Source of the DNA: Streptomyces aurantiogriseus
Lineage (GTDB): Bacteria > Actinomycetota > Actinomycetes > Streptomycetales > Streptomycetaceae
DNA: 64,000 nucleotides
Reading direction: 5' to 3'
NCBI RefSeq assembly: GCF_014649375.1
Contig: NZ_BMSX01000008.1
Coordinates: forward strand, 248,001 to 312,000
The notes below the pieces were generated by a model that was given only the letters and a program-made list of their open reading frames with translations, was not told the origin of the DNA and did no database searches. The position numbers and the translations under genes are program-made. Positions 8,698 to 16,596 of the stretch are shown here, in pieces; the first letter of the stretch is position 1, and every line of letters begins with the position of its first letter.

Positions 8698-9112
8698 TCA
8701 AGAAGGGACGGCAGCCCGGGCCGGCGTGGTGACGTCCTGGTGTTGTTCCGGGCTCAGAAGGACGATGTGCCCACCGAGTTGCTCGGCTTTTTCCTTGCGC
8801 CCGAAGGTTGCCACTTTGCCGTCACCGGAGCGTGGGGTTCATGACGATGAACGGGCGCTGGGTGGGGGTGAGGGTGGCGGGGGCGGCGATCGCGAGCAGC
8901 GCCGCTGCCCAACGGGCAAGGCCGCGTCCGGTCAGTGCCCATCACAGTGCGGCGGCGGTGAGGCCCGCACCGGCGGTGCGGCCACGAGCAGCAGGACGCC
9001 GCCCACGCCTCCGTAGCCAAGAGGCAGCAGCACGGCGAGAGCAGCCGCGGCCAGTGATGCTCTGGCCGCCCATCGCTGCCCGTGATGGTCCGGGCGACGC
9101 GTCCACAGTCAT
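8698..9112 (-). pseudogene. Truncated, multiply frameshifted YegS/diacylglycerol-kinase family lipid kinase
   Basis: From ATG 9112 the minus strand can be followed through three frames: WAARASLAAAALAVLLPL and GYGGVGGVLLLVA (membrane N-terminus), then RTAGAGLTAAAL, an in-frame TGA, WALTGRGLARWAAALLAIAA, then PTQRPFIVMN, a frameshift, and PRSGDGKVATFGRKEKAEQL followed by GGHIVLLSPEQHQDVTTPAR. The last part is the start of a DAGK catalytic domain (the N-P-x-S-G-x-G-K nucleotide loop). The gene ends at TGA 8698-8700, so the rest of the kinase, including the GGDGT loop, is gone. Intact homologues with N-terminal membrane helices are common in Streptomyces. Confidence 0.7.
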
Positions 9113-9157
9113 GGTCCCCGCCAGTCGGCGGACATCGTAGAAACGTGATGGGGTGAT

Positions 9158-9814
9158 TCAGTACGCGGGCGTGCGCCAGGCCGGCGGTCCGGGGCTGACG
9201 AGTCCGGTCTCGTAGGCGATCGTGACCAGGTGGGCGCGGGAGGAAGCGCCGAGCTTTCGCAGGATCCGGTTCACGTGCGACTTGACAGTGAGCGGGCTGA
9301 TGCCGAGAAGCTGTGCCAGCGTCTTGTTGTCGGGCTGGGTGGCGATCAGGGCCAGGATCTGGCGCTCCCTCGTGGAGAGTTGGTCCAGCACGGGACTCGG
9401 CGGGGTGGCGGAGATCCTTGTGGTGGACGATGGCGAGGAGATGACCGTTCCGCCCTGGCTCATCAGGGCGAGCGCCGCCACGAAGGGGCTGGCCTCGATG
9501 CGTTGGTTGAGGATGCCCGCGACTCCGACATGCAGGAGTGAACTGATCTCATCGGCTGACATGTCACCGATGACGGCGAGTGCGGTGTGGGCGGCGGCGC
9601 GGCGCAGGCACAGCAGTGTCGTGGCCCATGGGGAGGGGGCCAGGGCCAGGATGTCGATGAGGAGGATGTCGGGTCTCAGGGAAGGGAGTTGGGCCAGAGC
9701 CTGGGTGAGGTCGGGGATCTGGGCCTGGACGGTCAGGAGGGCGGAGCCCTCGATGATGCGTGCGTAGGCGTCGCGCGTGAGAGCGGGGCCGCCCGTCAGG
9801 AGTACCCGGTGCAT
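9158..9814 (-). CDS. LuxR-family transcriptional regulator with degenerate receiver domain
   Basis: A 218-residue protein. Residues about 1-125 have the receiver-like pattern (MHRVLLTGGPALTRDAYARI, LRPDILLIDILAL), but the paired acidic residues normally found after strand 1 are replaced by TGGP, so magnesium binding and phosphorylation are doubtful. Residues about 150-205 are a LuxR (GerE) HTH: LSTRERQILALIATQ, NKTLAQLLGISPLTVKSHVN, RILRKLGASSRAHLV. ATG 9814 has AAGGGA upstream; the much longer open frame to 10414 is a shadow of the MMPL gene. It lies 116 bases downstream of that exporter gene and may be co-transcribed. No partner kinase is adjacent. Confidence 0.82.
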   Translation of the reverse strand: MHRVLLTGGPALTRDAYARIIEGSALLTVQAQIPDLTQALAQLPSLRPDILLIDILALAPSPWATTLLCLRRAAAHTALAVIGDMSADEISSLLHVGVAGILNQRIEASPFVAALALMSQGGTVISSPSSTTRISATPPSPVLDQLSTRERQILALIATQPDNKTLAQLLGISPLTVKSHVNRILRKLGASSRAHLVTIAYETGLVSPGPPAWRTPAY

Positions 9815-9930
9815 CGTTCGTCCCTTGGGTCGCCAGGGGGTGTGGGGATGTGGTCGGCTGTGGCACTGCTCCGGTGGGTGGGCTCGCGATGGGGTCGACG
9901 CCGCGAGCCCACCCGGTGGACTTGACGAAC

Positions 9931-12138
9931 TCAGGAGACGGGCTGGGGTTCCTTCTGGTCCGTCGCCGGAGCCTTCCGAAGGCTGGTCCCTTCGACGTCG
10001 AGGTCGGGCAGGATCCTGTCCAGCCAGGCCGGCAGCCACCAGGCGCCCCGGCCGGCGAGGGCGAGCACCGCGGGTACGAGCGTCATACGGACGGCGAAGG
10101 CATCGATGGCCACTCCGACGGCCAGGGCGAACGCGATGGGTTTGATCAGGGAGTCGTCCAGGGGGAAGAACCCGGCGAAGACGGTGAACATGATCAGTGC
10201 GGCCGCGGTCACGACCCGTACGCTGTGGCGTGCGCCGTCGATGACCGACTGGCGGGCACGGCCGGTGTGGGCCCACTCCTCGCGCATCCCGGACACGAGG
10301 AACACCTCGTAGTCCATGGCCAGCCCGAACAGCACGCCGATCAGGATGATCGGCAGGAAGCTGACGACGGGGCCGCTGTGCGGCACATCGAGGACGTCGG
10401 CCAGCCAGCCCCACTGGAAGACGGCGACAACCAGCCCGAGCGAGGCGCCCACCGAGAGCAGGAAGCCGACGGCGGCCTTGACGGGGATGACCAGTGATCG
10501 GAAGACGATCATCAGCAGGAGCAGGCTGAGGCCGACGACGATGGCGACGAAGGGCAACAGGGAGTCGCTGAGCCGGTTGGAGACGTCGATGTTGACGGCG
10601 GTGGTGCCGGTGACCGCGACGGAGGCGCCGGTGGTCTCACGGATGTCGGGCGCGGTCTTGCGGATGTCGCGGACGAGTTGGCCGGTGCGGACGCTGTCCG
10701 GGCCGGAGGTGGGCAGGACGGTGATGACGCTCTGTGCCGGGTCGCTGGTGGGCTGGGGCGGTAGGACGGCTTTGACGTTCTTGAGGGTCCGCAGCTTCTG
10801 GGCCACCTGGGCGCCGGCCTGTGCACTCGTGGAAGCTGTGCCGTTCTTGGTCTCGGCCAGTACGAGGAGCGGGCCGTTGAAGCCGGGACCGAACTTGTCG
10901 CCGATCGTGTCGTAGGCCTTGCGCTCGGTGGAGGCGTGCGGGGCGGAGCCGTTGTCGGGCAGAGCCAGGCGCATGTCCGTGGCGGGCAGGGTGAGGGTCA
11001 CCAGAATGCCCGCCACGGCGAGCACCGTCAGCAGCGGCTTGGCGATGACCCACTTGGTCCAGCGGGTGCCCATGGTGGTGTGGCCGGTGGATCCCTCGGT
11101 GTCGGCGGCCCGCCGGGCGGCGCGGCTGCCGGGCTTGGGGGTGAGCCGGGAGCCGGCGAATCCCGCGACGGCGGGGACGAGGGTGATCGCGGCCAGCACG
11201 GCGATGAGGACGGCTCCGGCGGCCCCGAGACCCATCGTGGTCAGGAACGGGATGCCGATGACGCTCAGTGCCGCGAGCGCGATGATCACGGTGGTGCCGG
11301 CGAAGACCACGGCGCTTCCGGCCGTGCCGGTGGCCAGCGCGACGGATTCCCTGGGGTCGGTTCCGCGGGCCAGCTGCTGTCGGTGACGGGAGAGGATGAA
11401 CAGGACGTAGTCGATGCCGACGGCCAGGCCCAGCATGAGGGCGAGCGTGACGGCCGTGGAGGAGATGCTGACCGCGGGCGCGAGAGCGAGCAGCCCGGCC
11501 AGACCGACCGCCACACCGATCAGCGCGGGCAGCAGCGCCATGCCGGCGGCCAGCAATGAACCGAACGTGACGACGAGGACGAGCAGGGCCACGGCCACGC
11601 CGATGATCTCCGACGGGCCGACGTGGACGCCTTTGCTGCTGTAGACGGACCCGCCCACCGAGGTCTTCAGCCCGTCCCTCTCCGCCGCCTTGGCCGCGCC
11701 CTCGATCGCGTCCACCGATGAGGGACGGACCTCCGCGTTCTGCACGGGGTACTGGACCTGGACGATCGCCGTGGTCCGGTCGGCCGAGACGGCGCCGGAG
11801 GAGCGGGGGTCGAGGACCTCGCCGACCTGAGGAGCCTTCCTGGCTTCCGCCACGGTCCGGGCGATGGTCGCGGCGTAGGGGGCTTCGGTGACCTCGTGGC
11901 CCTTGGGGGCGGTGAAGACGATCTGGGCGCCCGCGCCCGATGCCTCCGGGAGGGTCTTGCTCAGGCTGTCCAGCGCACGCTGCGACTCGGTGCCGGGCAC
12001 TGCGAAGCGGTCGTCGAGCTTGCCGCTGAAGACGCTGACGCACGTGATGAGCGCGGCCAGGACGAAGAGCCATATGCCCAGGACGAGCTTGCGGTGCCGG
12101 TAGGCGCTGTGGCCCAGCCGGTGGAGCAGGACGGCCAT
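9931..12138 (-). CDS. MMPL/RND-family membrane exporter
   Basis: A 735-residue inner-membrane protein with the duplicated RND/MMPL architecture: helix 1 near residue 20, an extracytoplasmic loop to about 170, five helices, a second loop after the TLPATDMRLALPDNG segment, and six C-terminal helices containing GLAMDYEVFLVSGMREEW. The matching motif in the first half is GLAVGIDYVLFILSRHR; the two buried Asp residues are the expected proton relay. Relatives export lipids, antibiotics or toxic compounds. ATG 12138 has GGGAG upstream. The promoter contains CGACTT-N12-AAGTCG (12268-12291), which recurs before the TetR gene at 14438-15061, so this exporter is probably under that repressor. Confidence 0.88.
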   Translation of the reverse strand: MAVLLHRLGHSAYRHRKLVLGIWLFVLAALITCVSVFSGKLDDRFAVPGTESQRALDSLSKTLPEASGAGAQIVFTAPKGHEVTEAPYAATIARTVAEARKAPQVGEVLDPRSSGAVSADRTTAIVQVQYPVQNAEVRPSSVDAIEGAAKAAERDGLKTSVGGSVYSSKGVHVGPSEIIGVAVALLVLVVTFGSLLAAGMALLPALIGVAVGLAGLLALAPAVSISSTAVTLALMLGLAVGIDYVLFILSRHRQQLARGTDPRESVALATGTAGSAVVFAGTTVIIALAALSVIGIPFLTTMGLGAAGAVLIAVLAAITLVPAVAGFAGSRLTPKPGSRAARRAADTEGSTGHTTMGTRWTKWVIAKPLLTVLAVAGILVTLTLPATDMRLALPDNGSAPHASTERKAYDTIGDKFGPGFNGPLLVLAETKNGTASTSAQAGAQVAQKLRTLKNVKAVLPPQPTSDPAQSVITVLPTSGPDSVRTGQLVRDIRKTAPDIRETTGASVAVTGTTAVNIDVSNRLSDSLLPFVAIVVGLSLLLLMIVFRSLVIPVKAAVGFLLSVGASLGLVVAVFQWGWLADVLDVPHSGPVVSFLPIILIGVLFGLAMDYEVFLVSGMREEWAHTGRARQSVIDGARHSVRVVTAAALIMFTVFAGFFPLDDSLIKPIAFALAVGVAIDAFAVRMTLVPAVLALAGRGAWWLPAWLDRILPDLDVEGTSLRKAPATDQKEPQPVS

Positions 12139-12267
12139 GACGAACTCCCGAGGACGGTGGGGATCCCGCCCGCCCGAGCGCAGAGATGGGCGGGGGAAGC
12201 AGAGGGGACACCGGTCGGACTCCGGCCACGTGACGGGCCGACGCCGACGGCGCCTTGATTGGTAGCT

Positions 12268-12291
12268 CGACTTTATCACTTGCTCAAGTCG
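12268..12291. promoter_or_regulatory. Putative TetR operator upstream of the MMPL exporter
   Basis: CGACTT, 12 bases, AAGTCG, with an internal palindrome ACTTG-CT-CAAGT at 12278-12289. The same CGACTT-N12-AAGTCG arrangement occurs at 15075-15098 upstream of the TetR gene. It lies 130 bases before the exporter start, in promoter range. Confidence 0.65.
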
Positions 12292-12353
12292 TACGACCGA
12301 GTCGTGCGACTGTTGTGCGTGCCACACTCGTCAAAAGACCAGGTCACATGGCA

Positions 12354-12402
12354 TTGTCGAGTGACGGAATCATCTGACCTTGTCGAGTGACAATGTCATC
12401 TG
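12354..12402. promoter_or_regulatory. Two tandem 23-bp repeats upstream of the amine oxidase gene
   Basis: TTGTCGAGTGACGGAATCATCTG (12354-12376) and its near copy at 12380-12402, period 26 bp, share TTGTCGAGTGAC and TCATCTG. The second copy contains the inverted repeat TTGTC-GAGT-GACAA. They end 46 bases before the amine oxidase start and look like tandem regulator sites; the cognate protein is not identified. Confidence 0.55.
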
Positions 12403-12448
12403 TATGTTGTGCGCCGACCGCTTCACCGCTGTGAGCCAAGGAGTAACC

Positions 12449-13855
12449 ATGACCAGTACGCACGGCACGCCGGCCGCCAACGGGCGCTGGAGTCGAGAGG
12501 CTGACGTCGTCGTGATCGGCGCGGGACTGGCGGGGCTGACCGCGGCGCGGGAACTCGTCGCGGCCGGCAAGTCCGTGGCCGTCCTGGAGGCCCGCGACCG
12601 GGTCGGCGGGCGGCTGCTCAACCACGACCTGGGTGACGGCCGAGTGACCGAGATCGGCGGCCAGTTCGTCGGCCCCACCCAGAACCACATCCTGGCGCTG
12701 GCCAAGGAAGTCGGCGTGGCCACGTACCAGGCCGCCGTGCCCGGCGAGCGGGTCTACGTGCACGACGGCAGGGCCAGGCGGTTCTCCGGGCACACGCCCC
12801 CGGACCTGTTCGCCCTGCCGGACATGGGCATCGCCCTGGCCCGTATCGAACAGGCGGCGGGCAAGGTGCCCCCGGCGGCGCCGTGGCAGGCCCCGAACGC
12901 CCGCGACCTGGACGGCATGACCTACGAGACCTGGCTGCGCAAGGCCGAGATCACCGGCGATGCCGTCGACCTGATCAACATCTTCCTGAACTCCGCGTAC
13001 GGCGGTGAGGCGCGCGACGCGTCGGCGCTGTTCAGCCTCTGGTACGTCTCGACGTTCGGTGACGAGACCCATCCGGGCACCATGGAGCGGGGCACCGGTA
13101 CCTCCGGCGGTGCTCAGGACAGCCGGTTTGTCGGCGGCTCACAACTGGTCGCGATCCGGATGGCCGAGGAGCTCGACGGCCGCGTCCACCTGTCGGCCCC
13201 GGTACGCCGTATCAGTCAGGACGCCGGCGGGGTCACCGTGATCTCCGACGCCGGCGACTGGCGGGCCGACCAGGTGATCGTCGCCGTCCCGCCCCTCCTG
13301 GCCTCCCGGATCGTCTGGGACCCACTGCTGCCGCCGCAGCAGGACCAGCTCTTCCAGCGGCTGCCCTTCGGCACCCTCATGAAGTGCGTGGCCGTCTACG
13401 ACACACCGTTCTGGCGGGCGGAAGGACTGTCCGGGATGGGCCTGCTGCGGGGCGGTTCGCCCATCCGCGAGATGTTCGACAACAGCCCGCCCGACGGTGG
13501 ACCGGGTGTGCTCATGGGATTCCTCGGCGGCAAGGAATGGCGCAAGTGGGCGCACCGCCCGGCGGGCGAGCGCCGCGGCGCGGTGCTGCGCTCCTTCGCC
13601 CAGGTCGTCGGAGAGCGGGCCTTCGACACCGTCGACTACGTCGAGCAGGACTGGACCGCCGAGCAGTGGACCCAGGGCGGCCCCACGTCCGTCGCCGCCC
13701 CCGGGGTGCTGACCGAGTACGGGGAGTGGATGGGCCGGAGGTTCGGGCGCGTGCACTGGGCGGGCTCCGAGTTCTCCCCCTACTGGAACGGCTTCATGGA
13801 CGGCGCGGTCCGCTCCGGCGAGCACGCCGCCACCGAACTCCTGCACCAGAGCTGA
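12449..13855 (+). CDS. Flavin-containing amine oxidase (FAD-dependent)
   Basis: A 468-residue FAD enzyme of the monoamine oxidase family. The dinucleotide-binding motif VVVIGAGLAGLTAARELVAA lies near residues 20-40, followed by AVLEARDRVGGRLLN, and the C-terminal FAD signature is GRVHWAGSEFSPYWNGFMDG. These enzymes oxidise primary or secondary amines to imines with H2O2 release. ATG 12449 follows AAGGAG; a start at 12380 would sit inside the tandem operator repeats and is unlikely. The gene is followed after 47 bases by an SRPBCC gene on the same strand, probably in the same transcript. The amine substrate is unknown. Confidence 0.9.
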   Translation: MTSTHGTPAANGRWSREADVVVIGAGLAGLTAARELVAAGKSVAVLEARDRVGGRLLNHDLGDGRVTEIGGQFVGPTQNHILALAKEVGVATYQAAVPGERVYVHDGRARRFSGHTPPDLFALPDMGIALARIEQAAGKVPPAAPWQAPNARDLDGMTYETWLRKAEITGDAVDLINIFLNSAYGGEARDASALFSLWYVSTFGDETHPGTMERGTGTSGGAQDSRFVGGSQLVAIRMAEELDGRVHLSAPVRRISQDAGGVTVISDAGDWRADQVIVAVPPLLASRIVWDPLLPPQQDQLFQRLPFGTLMKCVAVYDTPFWRAEGLSGMGLLRGGSPIREMFDNSPPDGGPGVLMGFLGGKEWRKWAHRPAGERRGAVLRSFAQVVGERAFDTVDYVEQDWTAEQWTQGGPTSVAAPGVLTEYGEWMGRRFGRVHWAGSEFSPYWNGFMDGAVRSGEHAATELLHQS

Positions 13856-13902
13856 ACGACAGAAGACCAGAGCTGAGCGGAAGAGAAGAAAGGGCACTAC
13901 CC

Positions 13903-14388
13903 ATGACCGAGTTCCAGGTCACCGAACGCGCCGTCATCGACGCTCCCGTCGAGCGGGTCTGGGAGGTCGTCTCCCGCACCGACCGGTACGCCGAATGGGT
14001 CGCCGGCGCCATCGAGGTCACCGACCACCACGGCATCGCCACCGTGGGCAGGACCTACGCCGAACGCAATCGCACCCTCGGCCCGCTGCGCACCGACTCG
14101 GTGTGGACCGTGGTGGAGATCGACCCCCTCAGGCGCCGCGTCGACACCGGGGTCGGGTTCGCTCCACTGAAGGACGTGACCAGCATCTTCGAGTTCCAGC
14201 CGGTCCGGAGCGCGGACGGCAGGGAGGCCACGCAGATGACGTACCAGGTGGAATACGTCATCGACCTCGGCCCCCTCGGGCTCGCGCTCGACTGGATACA
14301 GCAACCGGCCATGCGTGCGAACATGCGTACCTCGATGGCCAACCTGAGCACCTTGATTCGCTCCGAGACCATCAACGCGCGCGACTGA
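13903..14388 (+). CDS. SRPBCC family protein (polyketide cyclase/dehydrase-like)
   Basis: A 161-residue protein with the START/SRPBCC N-terminal strand and helix pattern VTERAVIDAPVERVWEVVSR and TDRYAEWVAGAIEV; the C-terminal helix FxRANMRTSMANLSTL-like closes the cavity. Such proteins bind small hydrophobic ligands and sometimes catalyse cyclisations or dehydrations. A weak AGAAAGG ribosome site precedes ATG 13903. It directly follows the amine oxidase and is likely its partner in one pathway. A perfect hairpin terminator follows at 14399-14430. Confidence 0.85.
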   Translation: MTEFQVTERAVIDAPVERVWEVVSRTDRYAEWVAGAIEVTDHHGIATVGRTYAERNRTLGPLRTDSVWTVVEIDPLRRRVDTGVGFAPLKDVTSIFEFQPVRSADGREATQMTYQVEYVIDLGPLGLALDWIQQPAMRANMRTSMANLSTLIRSETINARD

Positions 14389-14398
14389 CGACCGAACG

Positions 14399-14430
14399 CG
14401 GGCGCACTCGTACCCGTACGAGTGCGCCCG
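14399..14430. terminator. Bidirectional terminator hairpin
   Basis: Arms 14399-14413 and 14416-14430 (GGGCGCACTCGTAC core) are perfectly complementary over 15 bp around a tiny loop. The hairpin lies between the convergent SRPBCC (ends 14388) and TetR (ends 14438) genes, so it can serve both. Confidence 0.85.
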
Positions 14431-14437
14431 ACCGCTG

Positions 14438-15061
14438 TCAGCTCGCCGGAACGGACACCAGCTCCAGCCGACCGCCGGCCATGGCCACCACGGCGGACAC
14501 GAAGGCCTGGAGGCAGGTGTGCTCGGACTCCTCGTCGGGGAGCGAGAGATGTTGCATCGTGAGCCCGTCGAAGCCGGCGAGGAAGAAACGCGCAATCGTC
14601 TCCGCGGGCTGGGCGAGAGGCTGCCCGGTGCGCGCGGCCGCCTCGGTCACCAGTCGCGCCGTCACCTCGGTCACCCTTCGGTAGTGGCTCTCGAGGGCCT
14701 CGCTCAGCGCGGGGGTCCGGAGCGCGAAGTGGGTCAGTTCCGCGAGGAGCTGATGGCTGGCGGGCTGTTCACGCACCGTTCGCCACAGGGCGGCGGCCAG
14801 CGTGCCGGCCGTCTCCTCGAATCCGGCGTCGGCCGGAGCGGCCTGCTCGACCTGTGTGATCAGGTCCTGGGTGAGCTGCTCCATGACGGCGCGGTACAGC
14901 CCTTCCTTCGTGCCGAAGGTGTAGTGCACCGTGGCCTGGGCCACCCCCAGCTCGGCGGCGATGGCACGGGTACTCCCGGCCGCGACTCCTTCCCTCGTCA
15001 TGAAGTCGATGGCCGCTTTGATCAGCTGAGGGCGGCGCTCGGCCGCGGGAACGTGAGCCAT
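14438..15061 (-). CDS. TetR/AcrR family transcriptional repressor
   Basis: A 207-residue repressor. The N-terminal HTH spans about residues 10-55: RRPQLIKAAIDFMTREGVAA, STRAIAAELGVAQATVHYTF, GTKEGLYRAVMEQL. The rest is the variable helical ligand domain. ATG 15061 gives the standard family start; a start at 15088 would add nine residues. Its own upstream DNA carries CGACTT-N12-AAGTCG (15075-15098), shared with the promoter of the MMPL exporter at 9931-12138. I infer autorepression and control of that exporter, with the ligand unknown. Confidence 0.88.
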   Translation of the reverse strand: MAHVPAAERRPQLIKAAIDFMTREGVAAGSTRAIAAELGVAQATVHYTFGTKEGLYRAVMEQLTQDLITQVEQAAPADAGFEETAGTLAAALWRTVREQPASHQLLAELTHFALRTPALSEALESHYRRVTEVTARLVTEAAARTGQPLAQPAETIARFFLAGFDGLTMQHLSLPDEESEHTCLQAFVSAVVAMAGGRLELVSVPAS

Positions 15062-15074
15062 GACTGCATCATAC

Positions 15075-15098
15075 CGACTTAGTCCCATGAACAAGTCG
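15075..15098. promoter_or_regulatory. Putative autoregulatory TetR operator
   Basis: CGACTT, 12 bases, AAGTCG, immediately upstream of the TetR start at 15061; GAACAAGTC is also directly repeated at 15089-15097 and 15102-15110. The arms and spacing match the site at 12268-12291 exactly. Confidence 0.65.
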
Positions 15099-15249
15099 CC
15101 CGAACAAGTCAGGCTGTGCGCAGACGGATGCCGTGCCGGCGCGGCCGCTGAGGTCCGGTCCGTGGCCGCGCAGGTCAGTTCCCGCTGGACGGCGGGTGAA
15201 TACGTTTCCTCCAACCCCCGTGAAGCGGGATGAACCAGGAGGCAGGCCC

Positions 15250-16596
15250 GTGAAGGAAAACCAGTTTGATACGTGCGTGATCGGGGCGGGACCTGCCGGG
15301 CTGGCGGTCGCCAGGGCCCTGGCGGAGCGGAATCTGCCATACACGCATCTTGAGCGGCACACCGGGTCCGGCGGTATCTGGGACATCGACAATCCCGGGA
15401 GCCCGATGTACGAGTCGGCCCACTTCATTTCCAGCAGGACCCTGTCGGGATTCGGCGGTTTCCCGATGCCCGACCACTTCGCGGACTACCCGCCCCACCG
15501 GCAGATCCTGTCGTACCTGCGGTCCTTCGCCGACGCCTACGGGCTGACGGACAGCATCGAGTTCGGCGTCGAGGTCGAGAACGTCGAGAAGAACGCGGAC
15601 GGCACCTGGACGGTCACCCGGTCCGACGGGCGGGAAAGCGTGCACGGGCAGGTCGTCGTGTGTACGGGCTCGCAGTGGCACCCCAACGTCCCCGAACTGC
15701 CGGGTGAGTTCAGCGGGGAGGTCCGGCACACCGTCGGCTATCGCAGCGCGGAGGAGCTGCGGGGCAAGCGGGTCCTGGTCGTGGGCGCGGGGAACTCCGG
15801 CTGTGACATAGCCTGCGACGCCGCCCGGAGCGCGGACCACGCGGTGATCAGCATGCGGCGCGGGTACTGGTTCATCCCCAAGCATCTGTTCGGCCGACCG
15901 GTGGACACCATCGCCAACAGGGGGCCGCACCTGCCGATGTGGCTGGCGCAGCGCGTCTTCGGTGCCCTCCTGCGGATCATCAACGGCGACCCGACGCGGC
16001 TGGGGCTGCCGAAGCCGGACCACAAGCTGTTCGAGACCCACCCGGCCATCAACTCGATGCTGATCCACCACCTCCAGCACGGCGACATCACCGCCAAGCC
16101 CGGGATCGCCCGCACCGAGGGCAGGACCGTGTACTTCACCGACGGCACGAGCGACCACTTCGATCTCGTCCTGCTGGCCACGGGCTACGTCCACAAAGTG
16201 CCGGTCGCGCAGCGGTACTTCGGCGACGAGCAGCACCCCGACCTGTACCTGTCCTCGTTCTCGCGCGAGCACGAGGGCCTGTTCGGCATCGGCTTCATCG
16301 AGACCAACTCCGGTGCGTACCAGCTCTTCGACACCCAGGCGCAGCTGATCGCCGGGTACCTCCACGACGCGCGGCACCGGCTGCCGAACGCGGAGCGGTT
16401 CGCCCGCCTGATCCGCACCGACCGGCCGGATCTGTCCGGCGGGCTGAAGTTCGTCGACTCGCCCCGCCACACCGGCTACGTCGACAGCGGGGCCTTCGTG
16501 AAGTACCTGGGCAAGGTCGCGGGGGAGATGGGCTGGCGTACCGAGGGCCGGCCGCCGCGGGTGAGGTCCCTTCGACCCGCGGAGGCGACGGCATGA
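15250..16596 (+). CDS. Flavin-containing monooxygenase (FMO/Baeyer-Villiger type)
   Basis: A 448-residue class B flavoprotein monooxygenase. It shows the FAD site VIGAGPAGLAVARAL near residue 10, the family fingerprint FSGEVRHTVGY (FxGxxxHxxxY) near residue 155, and the NADPH site VVGAGNSGCDIA near residue 180, plus the ATG-like LLATGYVHKV motif late in the chain. It should insert oxygen into a soft nucleophile or ketone. GTG 15250 is preceded by AGGAGG at seven bases. It overlaps the following SDR gene by 4 bases, and that gene overlaps the aldehyde dehydrogenase, so the three form one operon resembling the Mycobacterium mymA operon. Confidence 0.9.
   Translation: MKENQFDTCVIGAGPAGLAVARALAERNLPYTHLERHTGSGGIWDIDNPGSPMYESAHFISSRTLSGFGGFPMPDHFADYPPHRQILSYLRSFADAYGLTDSIEFGVEVENVEKNADGTWTVTRSDGRESVHGQVVVCTGSQWHPNVPELPGEFSGEVRHTVGYRSAEELRGKRVLVVGAGNSGCDIACDAARSADHAVISMRRGYWFIPKHLFGRPVDTIANRGPHLPMWLAQRVFGALLRIINGDPTRLGLPKPDHKLFETHPAINSMLIHHLQHGDITAKPGIARTEGRTVYFTDGTSDHFDLVLLATGYVHKVPVAQRYFGDEQHPDLYLSSFSREHEGLFGIGFIETNSGAYQLFDTQAQLIAGYLHDARHRLPNAERFARLIRTDRPDLSGGLKFVDSPRHTGYVDSGAFVKYLGKVAGEMGWRTEGRPPRVRSLRPAEATA

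Larger units (their letters stand above)
12139..12448. other. Divergent control region between MMPL exporter and amine oxidase
   Basis: About 310 bases between divergent starts at 12138 and 12449. It holds the presumed TetR site at 12268-12291 and the tandem TTGTCGAGTGAC repeats at 12354-12402, which are annotated separately. No gene is supported here. Confidence 0.7.

Noticed and set aside
10637..12229. 530-codon minus-strand open frame
   Set aside because: Out-of-frame shadow of the MMPL exporter on the same strand, very Arg-rich.
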